Assembly (NCBI GenBank): GCA_036278935.1
Contig: DASUKA010000030.1
Location: 1-48,078 of the forward strand
DNA length: 48,078 nucleotides
Source of the DNA: DASSNR01 sp036278935
GTDB taxonomy: Bacteria; Gemmatimonadota; Gemmatimonadetes; Gemmatimonadales; Gemmatimonadaceae
Direction of reading: 5' to 3'
Part shown: piece after piece, positions 1 to 6,971 of the stretch
Numbering within the stretch: position 1 is the stretch's first letter
How the letters are laid out: every line of letters starts with the position of its first letter
The notes under the pieces: generated by a model
What the model saw: only the letters and a program-made list of their open reading frames with translations
What the model was told of the DNA's origin: nothing
The model's database searches: none
Program-made: the position numbers and the translations under genes

Positions 1-77
1 ACGCCCGCTCGGCCACGGAGTTCTTCTCCATCCCGCCCAACCGGGTGGTCGAGCTCGGAGCACAGATTGAGTTCTGA
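1..77 (+). CDS. C-terminal tail of an outer-membrane beta-barrel protein (partial)
   Basis: Only the last 24 codons of this gene lie in the window, in the frame starting at base 3 and ending with TGA at 75-77. The peptide ends in VVELGAQIEF: alternating hydrophobic residues and a terminal phenylalanine. This is the usual last strand and insertion signal of outer-membrane beta-barrels, for example TonB-dependent receptors. The specific family cannot be told from so short a piece. The other two frames give proline/arginine/serine-rich peptides without such a pattern. The gene converges on the minus-strand operon that ends at 266. Confidence 0.55.
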   Translation, partial: ARSATEFFSIPPNRVVELGAQIEF

Positions 78-86
78 TTAAGAGTG

Positions 87-231
87 GGTCAGTGGGCCAG
101 GAACGGCAGGAGAGGAGAGAGGAGAAAGGAGGAAATGCCTCGGCGTGAGGGCTCTCCCGAAGAGCCGGTCCCTCTCTCCTTTCTCCTTTCTCCTCTCGCT
201 CGACTCTGGAGCTTCTTCTGACCCACTGACC
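87..231. repeat. Large nested inverted repeat with polypurine/polypyrimidine arms
   Basis: Three nested pairs of arms are visible. The outer pair is GGTCAGTGGG (87-96) and CCCACTGACC (222-231). The middle pair is GAGAGGAGAAAGGAG (117-131) and its exact complement (183-197); each lies in a longer, almost pure purine or pyrimidine run of about 25 bases. The inner pair is GGCTCT/AGAGCC (150-155, 161-166). The element sits between two converging genes, so it may end transcription in both directions. The purine tract shares 14 identical bases (GGAGAGAGGAGAAA, 114-127) with a second element near 42.93 kb. Confidence 0.75.
150..166. terminator. Hairpin at the core of the inverted repeat
   Basis: GGCTCT and AGAGCC form a perfect six-base-pair stem around the loop CCCGA. 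It lies between the end of the plus-strand outer-membrane gene and the end of the minus-strand operon. No T-run follows directly, but a pyrimidine-rich tract does. A bidirectional terminator role is inferred from position. Confidence 0.4.
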
Positions 232-265
232 GACTGTCTCACCGCTCACGCCCCCAACATTCGCT

Positions 266-925
266 TCAGGGCGAGAGCAACCCCAGCCGTAGCGCGAGCT
301 TCACGTAATCGGCACGGTGGGTGAGGCCGAGCTTCTCGTGGATGCGCTGTTTGTACGTGTCCACCGTCTTGGGACTGATGTAGAGCTTCTCGCCGATCTC
401 CGGCGCGGTGTAGCCCTGTGCGACCATCGTCAGCACATTGCGCTCCCGCTCGGTGAGCTTCTCGAAGCGGGAGCGCTCCTCGGCATTCGGGTCCCGGTGT
501 GCGAGGCCACGCGCCAATACGCGCGCGGCGGCGGGTTGAACGTACACTTCGCCGCCGGCAACGGTGCGCACCGCGTCTATCAGATCACGGTCCGCGGCGC
601 TCTTCACCACGTACCCCGATGCTCCGGCTTGCAGCATCTCCACCAGGTACTCCTGCTCGGCGTGCATGGTGAGCACGAGCACGCGCGTGGGAAGGCCCTC
701 CTGGATGATCGTCTTCGTGGCCGTCATGCCATCCATGTCGCCCATCGTGAGATCCATGATCACGACGTCGGGCTTGAGGCTCGCCGCCAGCGCCACCGCC
801 TCGCGCCCCGTATCGGCCTCACCGACGATCTCGATGTCTCGCGCCGCGCCGAGGACGGCTCTGAGACCGGCGCGGACGACGGCGTGGTCGTCGGCGAGGA
901 CGATGCGAATGGGACCTTCGCTCAC
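266..925 (-). CDS. NarL/FixJ-family response regulator (orphan)
   Basis: A 219-residue two-domain regulator. The receiver domain (about residues 5-125) has the acidic pair at D12-D13, the phospho-acceptor D58 in VVIMDLT, and K108 in GYVVKSA. The LuxR-type helix-turn-helix (about 155-219) begins LTERERNVLTMVAQGY and includes the ISPKTVDTYKQRI recognition segment. I chose the GTG at 923-925, preceded by GAGG. The open frame runs further upstream, but that part reads as out-of-frame translation of the neighbour. It is the last gene of the five-gene minus-strand operon. No histidine kinase lies beside it, so its partner is unknown. Linkage to DUF2249, Mrp and NirK suggests control of nitrogen-oxide or redox genes, which is inference. 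Confidence 0.9.
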   Translation of the reverse strand: MSEGPIRIVLADDHAVVRAGLRAVLGAARDIEIVGEADTGREAVALAASLKPDVVIMDLTMGDMDGMTATKTIIQEGLPTRVLVLTMHAEQEYLVEMLQAGASGYVVKSAADRDLIDAVRTVAGGEVYVQPAAARVLARGLAHRDPNAEERSRFEKLTERERNVLTMVAQGYTAPEIGEKLYISPKTVDTYKQRIHEKLGLTHRADYVKLALRLGLLSP

Positions 926-957
926 GGAAGCCTCGGATGTGCTGTTCGGTTCCCCGA

Positions 958-1197
958 CTATGTGCGCTCGATCTGCACGCGCCAGACCTCCGGCCCCTGC
1001 TCCTGATAACTCCAGACGAACTGCCCCGAGCGCTCGGCCATCAGCTGGTAACGGAGTGGCGCGGGGTCGTGATCGTTGATGAGCAGCATCGACTGTCCGG
1101 GGGCCAGGCTGTCGAACGTCCGGAAGATAGTCGAGTGCTTGTCGCGCGGGGGAATCGGGCGGACATCCAGCTCTACGGGGGTGGGCGATGCTGACAT
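958..1197 (-). CDS. Small DUF2249 domain protein
   Basis: A 79-residue protein consisting of a single DUF2249 (SirA/TusA-like fold) domain. It starts PVELDVRPIPPRDKHSTIFRTFDSL and contains the DHDPAPLRYQL segment typical of the family; the family function is not established. DUF2249 proteins often occur beside denitrification and nitric-oxide genes, which fits NirK and the NnrS-like protein here. The ATG at 1195-1197 is preceded by GAGGAA nine bases away. It sits 32 bases upstream of the regulator and 47 bases downstream of another DUF2249 protein, so it is probably co-transcribed with both. The short length is normal for a stand-alone domain. Confidence 0.8.
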   Translation of the reverse strand: MSASPTPVELDVRPIPPRDKHSTIFRTFDSLAPGQSMLLINDHDPAPLRYQLMAERSGQFVWSYQEQGPEVWRVQIERT

Positions 1198-1244
1198 CGA
1201 GATGGTTCCTCATGGTGAAGGGGGCTCTAGCCGGATGACGGCCA

Positions 1245-2153
1245 TCATCCGGTGGGGGACTCTTGCGTGGGCGTGCCCGGCGCGGCGCGCCAGATGCGCA
1301 CAACCACGCGGTCGGGGCTCGGCTGGAAGATCTCGTAGTCGAACCCACGCTCATCGAGAACGGGCAGCAGGAAATGCGGCACCCGCACATTGATGTGTAC
1401 GAGCACCATGTCGGCCTGGAGCCGCTCCGCGGCTTCGAGCGTACGCTGCATGGGCTCAGGTGGCTCCATGCCGCGCACGTCGAGCACGATCTCCTCGGCC
1501 GCGCCGCACACCGGCATGAATGCAGGATTGGCTGATGACTCGGGTTCGCCCGTAGCGCCGCCAGCACTCAGCTCGCCGGGTGCGGAGGCAGGCGGCTCCT
1601 GTTCCGGCGTCGTGCGGACGCCGCCTCGGTAAAACCACACGCGCCAGTCATCGGCGTCCACCTGCTCGCTCAGGTGCTGGAAGCCGCGCTTCTGCATGAC
1701 GGCGAATAGTGGCACCGGCTCGAACGTCGCTCGCAGGCAGAGCGCCTCGTCCGCGCGCAGCGCACCCACGGCCGCCATGATCCGGGAGAACGGCTCGCGC
1801 CCCTGCCGGAGGTCCTCGCGCACGTCGAGCTCCACGGGGCGAAGGCCGGGCGGCAGCGCGTGCTGGTGATCGCGCATGGAGCCGGCCGCATCGTCCGCCG
1901 TGTGGGGCAGCGCATCGTCGACGCCGAGCGCCCGATTGAGCTCGCGCACCAGCGCCGACGGCTCGGCGCCGCAGATGCGCGCCGCCTGCTCCACGCTCAC
2001 CAGCCGCGCCATCACTCGGCGCATCCCGGGATTTCGCAGCCTGGCAAAGTGCGGTGACTGGCGCGCGAACACTTCGACCAGGCGCTCGTCGCGTGCGAGC
2101 ACATCGCTCACGCGGTCCGACGCGCGTACCGGTCGTGCCGAAGTGTCGCTCAT
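1245..2153 (-). CDS. DUF1858-DUF2249-DUF2249 fusion protein
   Basis: A 302-residue protein with three parts. Residues about 12-72 look like DUF1858, a small helical domain also found at the start of hybrid-cluster-associated proteins: it has SDRVSDVLARDERLVEVF, then RRVMARLVSVEQAARICGA. Residues about 105-178 and 222-290 are two DUF2249 domains, each opening with (V/I)xLDVR and ending in an aromatic/basic strand (WRVWFYRGG; RVVVRIW). A proline/glycine/serine-rich linker (181-215) joins them. The start ATG overlaps the stop of the upstream membrane-protein gene (ATGA), implying translational coupling. Biochemical function is unknown. The context points to NO or redox sensing or handling. Confidence 0.75.
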   Translation of the reverse strand: MSDTSARPVRASDRVSDVLARDERLVEVFARQSPHFARLRNPGMRRVMARLVSVEQAARICGAEPSALVRELNRALGVDDALPHTADDAAGSMRDHQHALPPGLRPVELDVREDLRQGREPFSRIMAAVGALRADEALCLRATFEPVPLFAVMQKRGFQHLSEQVDADDWRVWFYRGGVRTTPEQEPPASAPGELSAGGATGEPESSANPAFMPVCGAAEEIVLDVRGMEPPEPMQRTLEAAERLQADMVLVHINVRVPHFLLPVLDERGFDYEIFQPSPDRVVVRIWRAAPGTPTQESPTG

Positions 2154-3538
2154 GATCTCGCCTCCCGCGGCGTGCCCCATGCCGCGTGCATCATCTGCCC
2201 CGCGAAAAGCAGCACCGCCGCGAGGAGCAGCGCGCCCCCAGCACGCACCATCATCGGTTGCGCGGCGGCGATACCGGTCACCAGCGCCGCGAGGCCGCTT
2301 CCGTAGAGGCCGAGCTCCACGAACGCCACACGTGCCGAGTACAACTGCGCGACGGTAGGCACGCGTCCGCGCCCCATCCGACTCCGGAAGCGCGTGATCC
2401 ACGCGAGGAAGGGGACGATCTTGTAGAAGAGCCCCATCACATAGGGCGCCAACGCGCCGAGCACGCCGAGCGCGATGTAGATGGTGTCGAGTCGCCGGTG
2501 CCCGAAGCCAAGCGCCAGCACCACGGGTGCCAGGAGCGCTGTCACGCCAAGCACACCCAGCGCCGCGGCGGCGTGGGTGAGGCCGGCGTCGAGACGCCGA
2601 CGCACTCGCGAGCGGAAGAAACTCCGCGCCTGGATGAGGAAACACGCTACGCCTCCCTCGACGCAGGCGAATCCCAGCCAGTCGAGCACGCCGACGCTCG
2701 ATGCCAGCCCGGCGGCCAGCATCAGCACACCGGGAACGAGCAGGGCCAGCGACCGCCGAGTCCATCTGGTGTCGGCGCCATGTGCCACCAGGAACATCGG
2801 CAGCAACCGGTGCGACATGCCGACGATCATCACGAACACCCAGCCGAGCAGCGCCACGTGCAGATGCGTGGCGAGCACGTGCAGCCGAGCTCCCCCCAGC
2901 ACACCGGTGCTGAGGTTGTGCGCGAGGAGCGCACCCAGCACGAGTGTGAGCGAGAGAAACGCGACGGCGATTCCCATCGCGCCCCAGGTGACATCGCGCC
3001 GCGTGGCCTTGGGCAGCGAGAGCGCGACGTTGGTCACAAGCAGCACGATGCCGGTGGCGAGCAGCGCGATGCCCACGTTGCGCAGCGCGGATGCGCTGCG
3101 CATCACCCCGAGCGCGAAGAGCACCACGCCGGGCACAAAGGCGGCAAAGCTGGCGTGGCCCATACGCTCCGAGTGCACCGGGGCGCCGAGCGCCACCGGG
3201 AGGAGTTGATACGTGGCGCCGAAGATCGTGGTGGTGAGCCAGCCCAGGGTGAAGAGATGCGTGACGCCGGCCACGTGCGGTGACAGGTAGATGCCCTGTG
3301 CCAGCGGCGAGGCCACCCACACTACCCCCACCATACCGAGCACGAGAAATCCGAGCGCTGCGGCGAAATGCTCGCCGGGCAGCCGGAGTGACGCACCGGG
3401 CGCGGGCGTCAGTCCGCCGCCTGCCGGAATGCCCGGCGCAGCGGGGCGGCCGGGCATCGCCGTCATGGAGCGCGCATCCGGCGACGCCGCGGGGGCGGTG
3501 GATACGGGCGCCACGCCTGAGGCCGCGCGGGTCGTCAC
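2150..3538 (-). CDS. Polytopic membrane protein, haem-copper oxidase subunit I / NnrS-like
   Basis: A 462-residue protein with about twelve hydrophobic segments after a proline/alanine-rich cytoplasmic tail (1-55). Histidines that could bind haem or metal occur in membrane helices: VTHLFTLGW, ATHLHVALLGW and GMSHRLLPMF. This arrangement resembles NnrS and haem-copper oxidase subunit I-like proteins found with nitric-oxide genes. I do not see the full six-histidine set of a catalytic oxidase, so it may be a haem-binding or NO-response protein instead. The start is a GTG overlapping the mrp stop (GTGA), and its own stop overlaps the next gene, so three genes are translationally linked. A role in NO metabolism is inferred from NirK and DUF2249. 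Confidence 0.6.
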   Translation of the reverse strand: MTTRAASGVAPVSTAPAASPDARSMTAMPGRPAAPGIPAGGGLTPAPGASLRLPGEHFAAALGFLVLGMVGVVWVASPLAQGIYLSPHVAGVTHLFTLGWLTTTIFGATYQLLPVALGAPVHSERMGHASFAAFVPGVVLFALGVMRSASALRNVGIALLATGIVLLVTNVALSLPKATRRDVTWGAMGIAVAFLSLTLVLGALLAHNLSTGVLGGARLHVLATHLHVALLGWVFVMIVGMSHRLLPMFLVAHGADTRWTRRSLALLVPGVLMLAAGLASSVGVLDWLGFACVEGGVACFLIQARSFFRSRVRRRLDAGLTHAAAALGVLGVTALLAPVVLALGFGHRRLDTIYIALGVLGALAPYVMGLFYKIVPFLAWITRFRSRMGRGRVPTVAQLYSARVAFVELGLYGSGLAALVTGIAAAQPMMVRAGGALLLAAVLLFAGQMMHAAWGTPREARS

Positions 3539-4674
3539 GATGCCGCTCCGGCCTCCACATGCTGCCAGCCGAGCGCCGTGGCCACCTGGCGTGCGATCGT
3601 GGCGAAGCTGCGGGCGAACGCGCTCTCCGGCCGCGTACGCACAGGCGGTTCGCCCACATCGCCCTCGGCGATCACCGCCGCGTCGAAGGGCACGCTGCCC
3701 AGCAGCGGGACATCGAGGATGCTCGCCACGCGCACGCCGCCGCCCGTGCCGAAGGCGCCCGTCATGTTCTCCACCACACCCAGCACCGGCACCTCCAGTG
3801 TGGTGAACATCTCCCCGGCCTTACAGGCTTCCACGGCGGCGAGTCGCCGCGGCTGGGTGACGATCACCGCGCCCGAGAGTTGGATGGACTGCGCCAGGCT
3901 CAGCGGCACATCGCCCGTGCCCGGCGGAAGGTCCACGACAAGGATGTCCAGCGCGGGCCAGAGGACGCCGCGCGCGAACTGCTTGACCGCCTTCGACACC
4001 ATCGGTCCGCGCCAGATGGCCGGCGAACCCTCGCCCAGAAAGAAGCCGAAACTGATGAGCGGAAGGCCGTGCACCTCCAGCGGCAGGATCGCTTTCTCCG
4101 GCGTGGCGCGCACGCGCCGTGCCCCGTCTTCGATCCCGAGCAGGATGGGCACACTCGGGCCGTAGATGTCCGCGTCGAGCAACCCCACGCGCAGGCCGTC
4201 GTCCGCGAGGGCGAGTGCCAGGTTGACGGCCACTGTGCTCTTGCCCACGCCGCCCTTACCGGCGCCCACCGCGATCGCGTGGCGCACGGTTGTCAGGCGC
4301 ACTTGGTCGGCCCACGGATCGGGCGTGCCTTTCCTGCCCGGGTGAGGGGCCGGTGCGGGCTCGCGGATGATCACGGAGACGAGCGTGGCGCCGATCGAGC
4401 GCAGCTTCTCGGAGACGGCGGCGTGCAAGCGTGGCGGGATGCTCGAGTCGCGCGTGCTGAGCGCGAGCTCCACCTTCACCTGTGTCCCGCACACACTCAC
4501 GTGCGACACCATCCCGAACGACACCAGGTCGCGGCGCAACCCCGGGTAGGGCACCTGGGCCAGCGCGGCGCGAACCGCAGCGTCGTCGAGCTCTGCATCC
4601 GGGCCGGATGCGACAGGTGCGCCTGGTGCGGGCGGCGATGTGCACGTCTCGGAATTGTTGAAGCGATCGCTCAT
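3535..4674 (-). CDS. mrp: Mrp/ApbC-family P-loop ATPase lacking the CxxC motif
   Basis: A 379-residue protein. Residues about 27-105 form an N-terminal MIP18/DUF59-like domain. From about 130 follows a ParA/MinD-type ATPase with the deviant Walker A motif KGGVGKS (140-146), a DADIYGPS segment and VVDLPPGTGD. Mrp proteins normally carry iron-sulfur clusters to apo-proteins through a CxxC pair after the ENM motif. Here ENMTGAFGTGGG has no cysteines, so bridging-cluster binding by the usual site looks lost. The ATG at 4672-4674 has a strong GGAGGAG six bases upstream. A TTG two codons earlier is open but too close to that site. First gene of the operon. It might mature the metalloproteins of the nitrite/NO pathway. 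Confidence 0.88.
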   Translation of the reverse strand: MSDRFNNSETCTSPPAPGAPVASGPDAELDDAAVRAALAQVPYPGLRRDLVSFGMVSHVSVCGTQVKVELALSTRDSSIPPRLHAAVSEKLRSIGATLVSVIIREPAPAPHPGRKGTPDPWADQVRLTTVRHAIAVGAGKGGVGKSTVAVNLALALADDGLRVGLLDADIYGPSVPILLGIEDGARRVRATPEKAILPLEVHGLPLISFGFFLGEGSPAIWRGPMVSKAVKQFARGVLWPALDILVVDLPPGTGDVPLSLAQSIQLSGAVIVTQPRRLAAVEACKAGEMFTTLEVPVLGVVENMTGAFGTGGGVRVASILDVPLLGSVPFDAAVIAEGDVGEPPVRTRPESAFARSFATIARQVATALGWQHVEAGAAS

Positions 4675-4680
4675 GCGCAA

Positions 4681-4687
4681 CTCCTCC
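4681..4687 (-). promoter_or_regulatory. Strong ribosome-binding site of mrp
   Basis: On the minus strand GGAGGAG lies six bases before the ATG at 4674, extended upstream by AAGGAGG. It decides the start in favour of ATG over the in-frame TTG at 4680. Confidence 0.75.
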
Positions 4688-4776
4688 CTCCTTACGAGCG
4701 AAGGGTAGTGCGCCTGAGCCTGGCGGGATGTGACGGATGTCTCAGCGCGCGCCGGTCGCTACGCGGGCGGCGGATG

Positions 4777-5466
4777 CTATCCGCTCCGCGTCAGCGTCCG
4801 AAGCCGCGCGACATCCGGAATGCGTACGCGGCCACTACCGAGCGATTGGATGAGCCCGCGGCGGCGAAGTTGCTTCATGGCGCGCGACACCGATTCGCGT
4901 GCGGTCCCGATCTCCAATGCCAGCTCCTCCTGGGTGCGATCGAGCCGCAGCTCCACGCCCTCGCTCGTGCGCGTCCCCCGCTGCTCGGCGTAGTCCGCCA
5001 GCAGCATCGCCAGGCGCGCCGCCACATCGCGAAAGGCCAGCGTCTCAGCCACCTGCACGAGATGCCGCAGCCGCTTGCCCAGTCCACGGATCACAGCCTG
5101 CGCAATGTCGGGGTGCGTGCGATAGAGATGCTCGAAGTCCGCGCGCGGGAGGAAGACGAGCCGCGAAGGGTCGAGCGTGATGGCCGAGGCGGGATAGGCA
5201 CCGCCGTCGAAGAGCGGTAATTCCGCCACGGGGCGGCCGGGCCCTTCCACATGCAGCACCTGCTCGCGTCCGTCCGGGCTCACGCGGAAGATCCGTACGC
5301 GCCCGCTCTCGATGATGTAAAGGCCGCGGCACTCCGCACCGGCGGTGAACAGCACGTGACCCGCGCCCACGGTGCGTGGGACACACCGCTCCGCCAGCCG
5401 CGCCAGTGCCGCGTCATCGAGCTCCGAAAAGATTGGAAGCTGCCGCAGCAGCTCGAGCACGTCCAT
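4777..5466 (-). CDS. Crp/Fnr-family transcription regulator
   Basis: A 229-residue regulator. The cyclic-nucleotide-binding-type beta-roll covers about residues 10-125 (FTAGAECRGLYIIESGRVRIF, then the short PVAELPLFDGG loop), followed by a dimer helix. The C-terminal winged helix has TQEELALEIGTARESVSRAM (about 175-195), the usual E-x-x-SR recognition pattern. The four-cysteine N-terminus of Fnr is absent, so it is not a classical oxygen-sensing Fnr; a DNR/NnrR-type NO responder is possible. I chose the ATG at 5464-5466; a second ATG fifteen codons upstream is possible. It is divergent from nirK and lies 102 bases upstream of mrp on the same strand, well placed to control both. Confidence 0.85.
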   Translation of the reverse strand: MDVLELLRQLPIFSELDDAALARLAERCVPRTVGAGHVLFTAGAECRGLYIIESGRVRIFRVSPDGREQVLHVEGPGRPVAELPLFDGGAYPASAITLDPSRLVFLPRADFEHLYRTHPDIAQAVIRGLGKRLRHLVQVAETLAFRDVAARLAMLLADYAEQRGTRTSEGVELRLDRTQEELALEIGTARESVSRAMKQLRRRGLIQSLGSGRVRIPDVARLRTLTRSG

Positions 5467-5692
5467 GAATCGCCCCGCAGGATCAGAGTGAGCACACGCG
5501 GAATCAATCATCGCAGCCGGCAGTGCGCCACCGCAAAGGAATCCCTGACACGGCGTCGGCGGGATGCCGACCCGACGCTGCGGATTGCGACCACAAAGTT
5601 TCCACCTTCTCCCGACTGATCCGGCGCACGAGCGAGCCTAGCTTCCGGACACTGAGGCAGCACCACACAGCCTGTACCACCCGGAGAGTCAC
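5467..5692. promoter_or_regulatory. Divergent control region between the Crp/Fnr gene and nirK
   Basis: A 226-base divergent intergenic stretch that must hold the nirK promoter and probably that of the regulator. I looked for a TTGAT-N4-ATCAA (Fnr/Dnr) or TGTGA-N6-TCACA box and found no convincing one. A GTCGGC/GCCGAC hairpin lies near 5555-5572. A good GGAGAG ribosome-binding site precedes the nirK ATG. Confidence 0.35.
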
Positions 5693-6805
5693 ATGCTCAC
5701 GATCAAGCGGCTGGTTCCACGCATCGCCGTCCCTCTTGCCACGCTGGCGGCGATCGGCATCGGCGTGGCGATCACGCTCGGAGCCCGCCACACCCCAACC
5801 GTTGAGCGCATCGACTTCGGCCGCAGCGCGCGGGCCACCACGCCTGCCTACGACGCCGCGCTCGCGCCCGTCTCTCCCGCCGAGGTGAAGGAGTTCCGGA
5901 TTCCCATCGAGGACACGACCATCCACATTGCCGACGGCGCGACGTACCAGGCGTGGACGTTCGGCGGCACCGTGCCTGGCCCCATTCTCCGTGCACGCGT
6001 GGGCGACAAGGTACATGTGACCGTGGTGAACCAGACGCGGATGCCGCATTCCATCGACTTCCACGCGGCCCGCATTCCGCCGAACATCGCATACCGCGAA
6101 ATCATGCCGCATGATTCGGTCAGCTTCACCTTCACGCCCACCGAGCCCGGGGCGTTCCTGGTGCACTGCGGCACGCCGCCCATGCTCATGCACATGATGC
6201 AAGGGATGTACTTCGCGATGATCGTGGATCCCCGCGATGGCTGGGGGACCAAGGCCGACAAGGAATTCGTGCTGGTGCAGAGCGAGTTCTATACGAAAGA
6301 CGCGAGCGAAGCTCACGGACAGATGCGGCATGGACAGCCGGAGCAGGGCGACGGACAACCGGGTGCGAGCGCGCATCCCGAGAGCCCCGCATCGCCGCCC
6401 GTCGCGCCCGACTGGAAGGAGGCCATGGAGAAGGTGCCGAGCTACGTCGTGTTCAATGGCCGCGCCTTTCAGTACAAGGCCCATCCGCTCACCGTGAAGG
6501 TGGGCGACCGCGTGCGCTTCTTCGTGGTGAATGCGGGCCCCAACCTGAACAGCGACTTCCATATCGTCGGCGCGATCTTCGACCGCGTGTACCCCGACGG
6601 CGACCCGGCCCACGCGCTGCGTGGCGTGCAGACCTACATGGTACCGGCTGGCGGCGGGGCGGTGTTCGAGACCGTGTTCGATTCAGATGCGAGCGGCGCA
6701 GGAACATATGCCTTCGTCACCCACAGCTTCGCGGACGCGGAAAAGGGTGCCATGGGGATGATCCGGGTGGTCGCGCCCGCTGAGCTGGCCGCAACTCGGC
6801 ACTGA
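5693..6805 (+). CDS. nirK: Copper-containing nitrite reductase (NirK type)
   Basis: A 370-residue two-cupredoxin-domain protein with an N-terminal membrane or signal segment (residues 10-30). By alignment to known NirK, type 1 copper ligands are H119, C159, H167 and M172; type 2 ligands are H124, H158 and H344; the catalytic pair is D122 and H290. All are present. The loop HCGTPPMLMH gives C-to-H spacing of eight, one shorter than Alcaligenes-type NirK and like the Geobacillus-type enzymes. A 45-residue linker (201-245) rich in H, G, Q and P separates the domains. It should reduce nitrite to NO in the periplasm. Divergent from a Crp/Fnr regulator; followed by hairpin terminators. Another multicopper activity is possible but less likely with the full D/H catalytic set. 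Confidence 0.8.
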   Translation: MLTIKRLVPRIAVPLATLAAIGIGVAITLGARHTPTVERIDFGRSARATTPAYDAALAPVSPAEVKEFRIPIEDTTIHIADGATYQAWTFGGTVPGPILRARVGDKVHVTVVNQTRMPHSIDFHAARIPPNIAYREIMPHDSVSFTFTPTEPGAFLVHCGTPPMLMHMMQGMYFAMIVDPRDGWGTKADKEFVLVQSEFYTKDASEAHGQMRHGQPEQGDGQPGASAHPESPASPPVAPDWKEAMEKVPSYVVFNGRAFQYKAHPLTVKVGDRVRFFVVNAGPNLNSDFHIVGAIFDRVYPDGDPAHALRGVQTYMVPAGGGAVFETVFDSDASGAGTYAFVTHSFADAEKGAMGMIRVVAPAELAATRH

Positions 6806-6820
6806 GTGCCGCTACGCCCG

Positions 6821-6895
6821 GCGCCGGTCACAGCCGGCGCGCAGTCGGGGCGCGGCGCTGGCGGACGGCAGTCATGCCCCGTCCGCCAGCGCCGC
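6821..6895 (+). terminator. Double hairpin terminator after nirK
   Basis: The first hairpin is GCGCCGG (6821-6827) with CCGGCGC (6834-6840). The second is a perfect 17-base-pair stem, 6852-6868 with 6879-6895, around a ten-base loop. No clear T-run follows. The position between nirK and the next operon supports a terminator or insulator role. Confidence 0.6.
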
Positions 6896-6971
6896 TGTCA
6901 TCATCCACGTACTTGATGTATAGGTTGGATGGCGGCGTTTGCCGTGGATGCACGCGGACCGGGGATCGGGC

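Noticed and set aside
266..1567. A single 433-residue fusion of a regulator with an upstream domain
   Set aside because: The first 214 codons read as arginine/proline-rich out-of-frame translation of the DUF2249 genes. The real start fits the GTG at 925.
1245..3659. A single 804-residue protein continuing upstream of the DUF1858 domain
   Set aside because: The upstream part is the wrong frame of the membrane-protein gene; the ATGA overlap at 2150-2153 gives a natural start.
3280..5220. A 646-codon open frame on the plus strand opposite the mrp and regulator genes
   Set aside because: It is very rich in arginine, histidine and alanine, has no recognisable domain, and lies opposite genes with clear motifs. 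Long antisense frames are expected at this base composition.
5467..5692. Crp/Fnr binding site in front of nirK
   Set aside because: I found no palindrome close enough to TTGAT-N4-ATCAA or TGTGA-N6-TCACA to report as a site.
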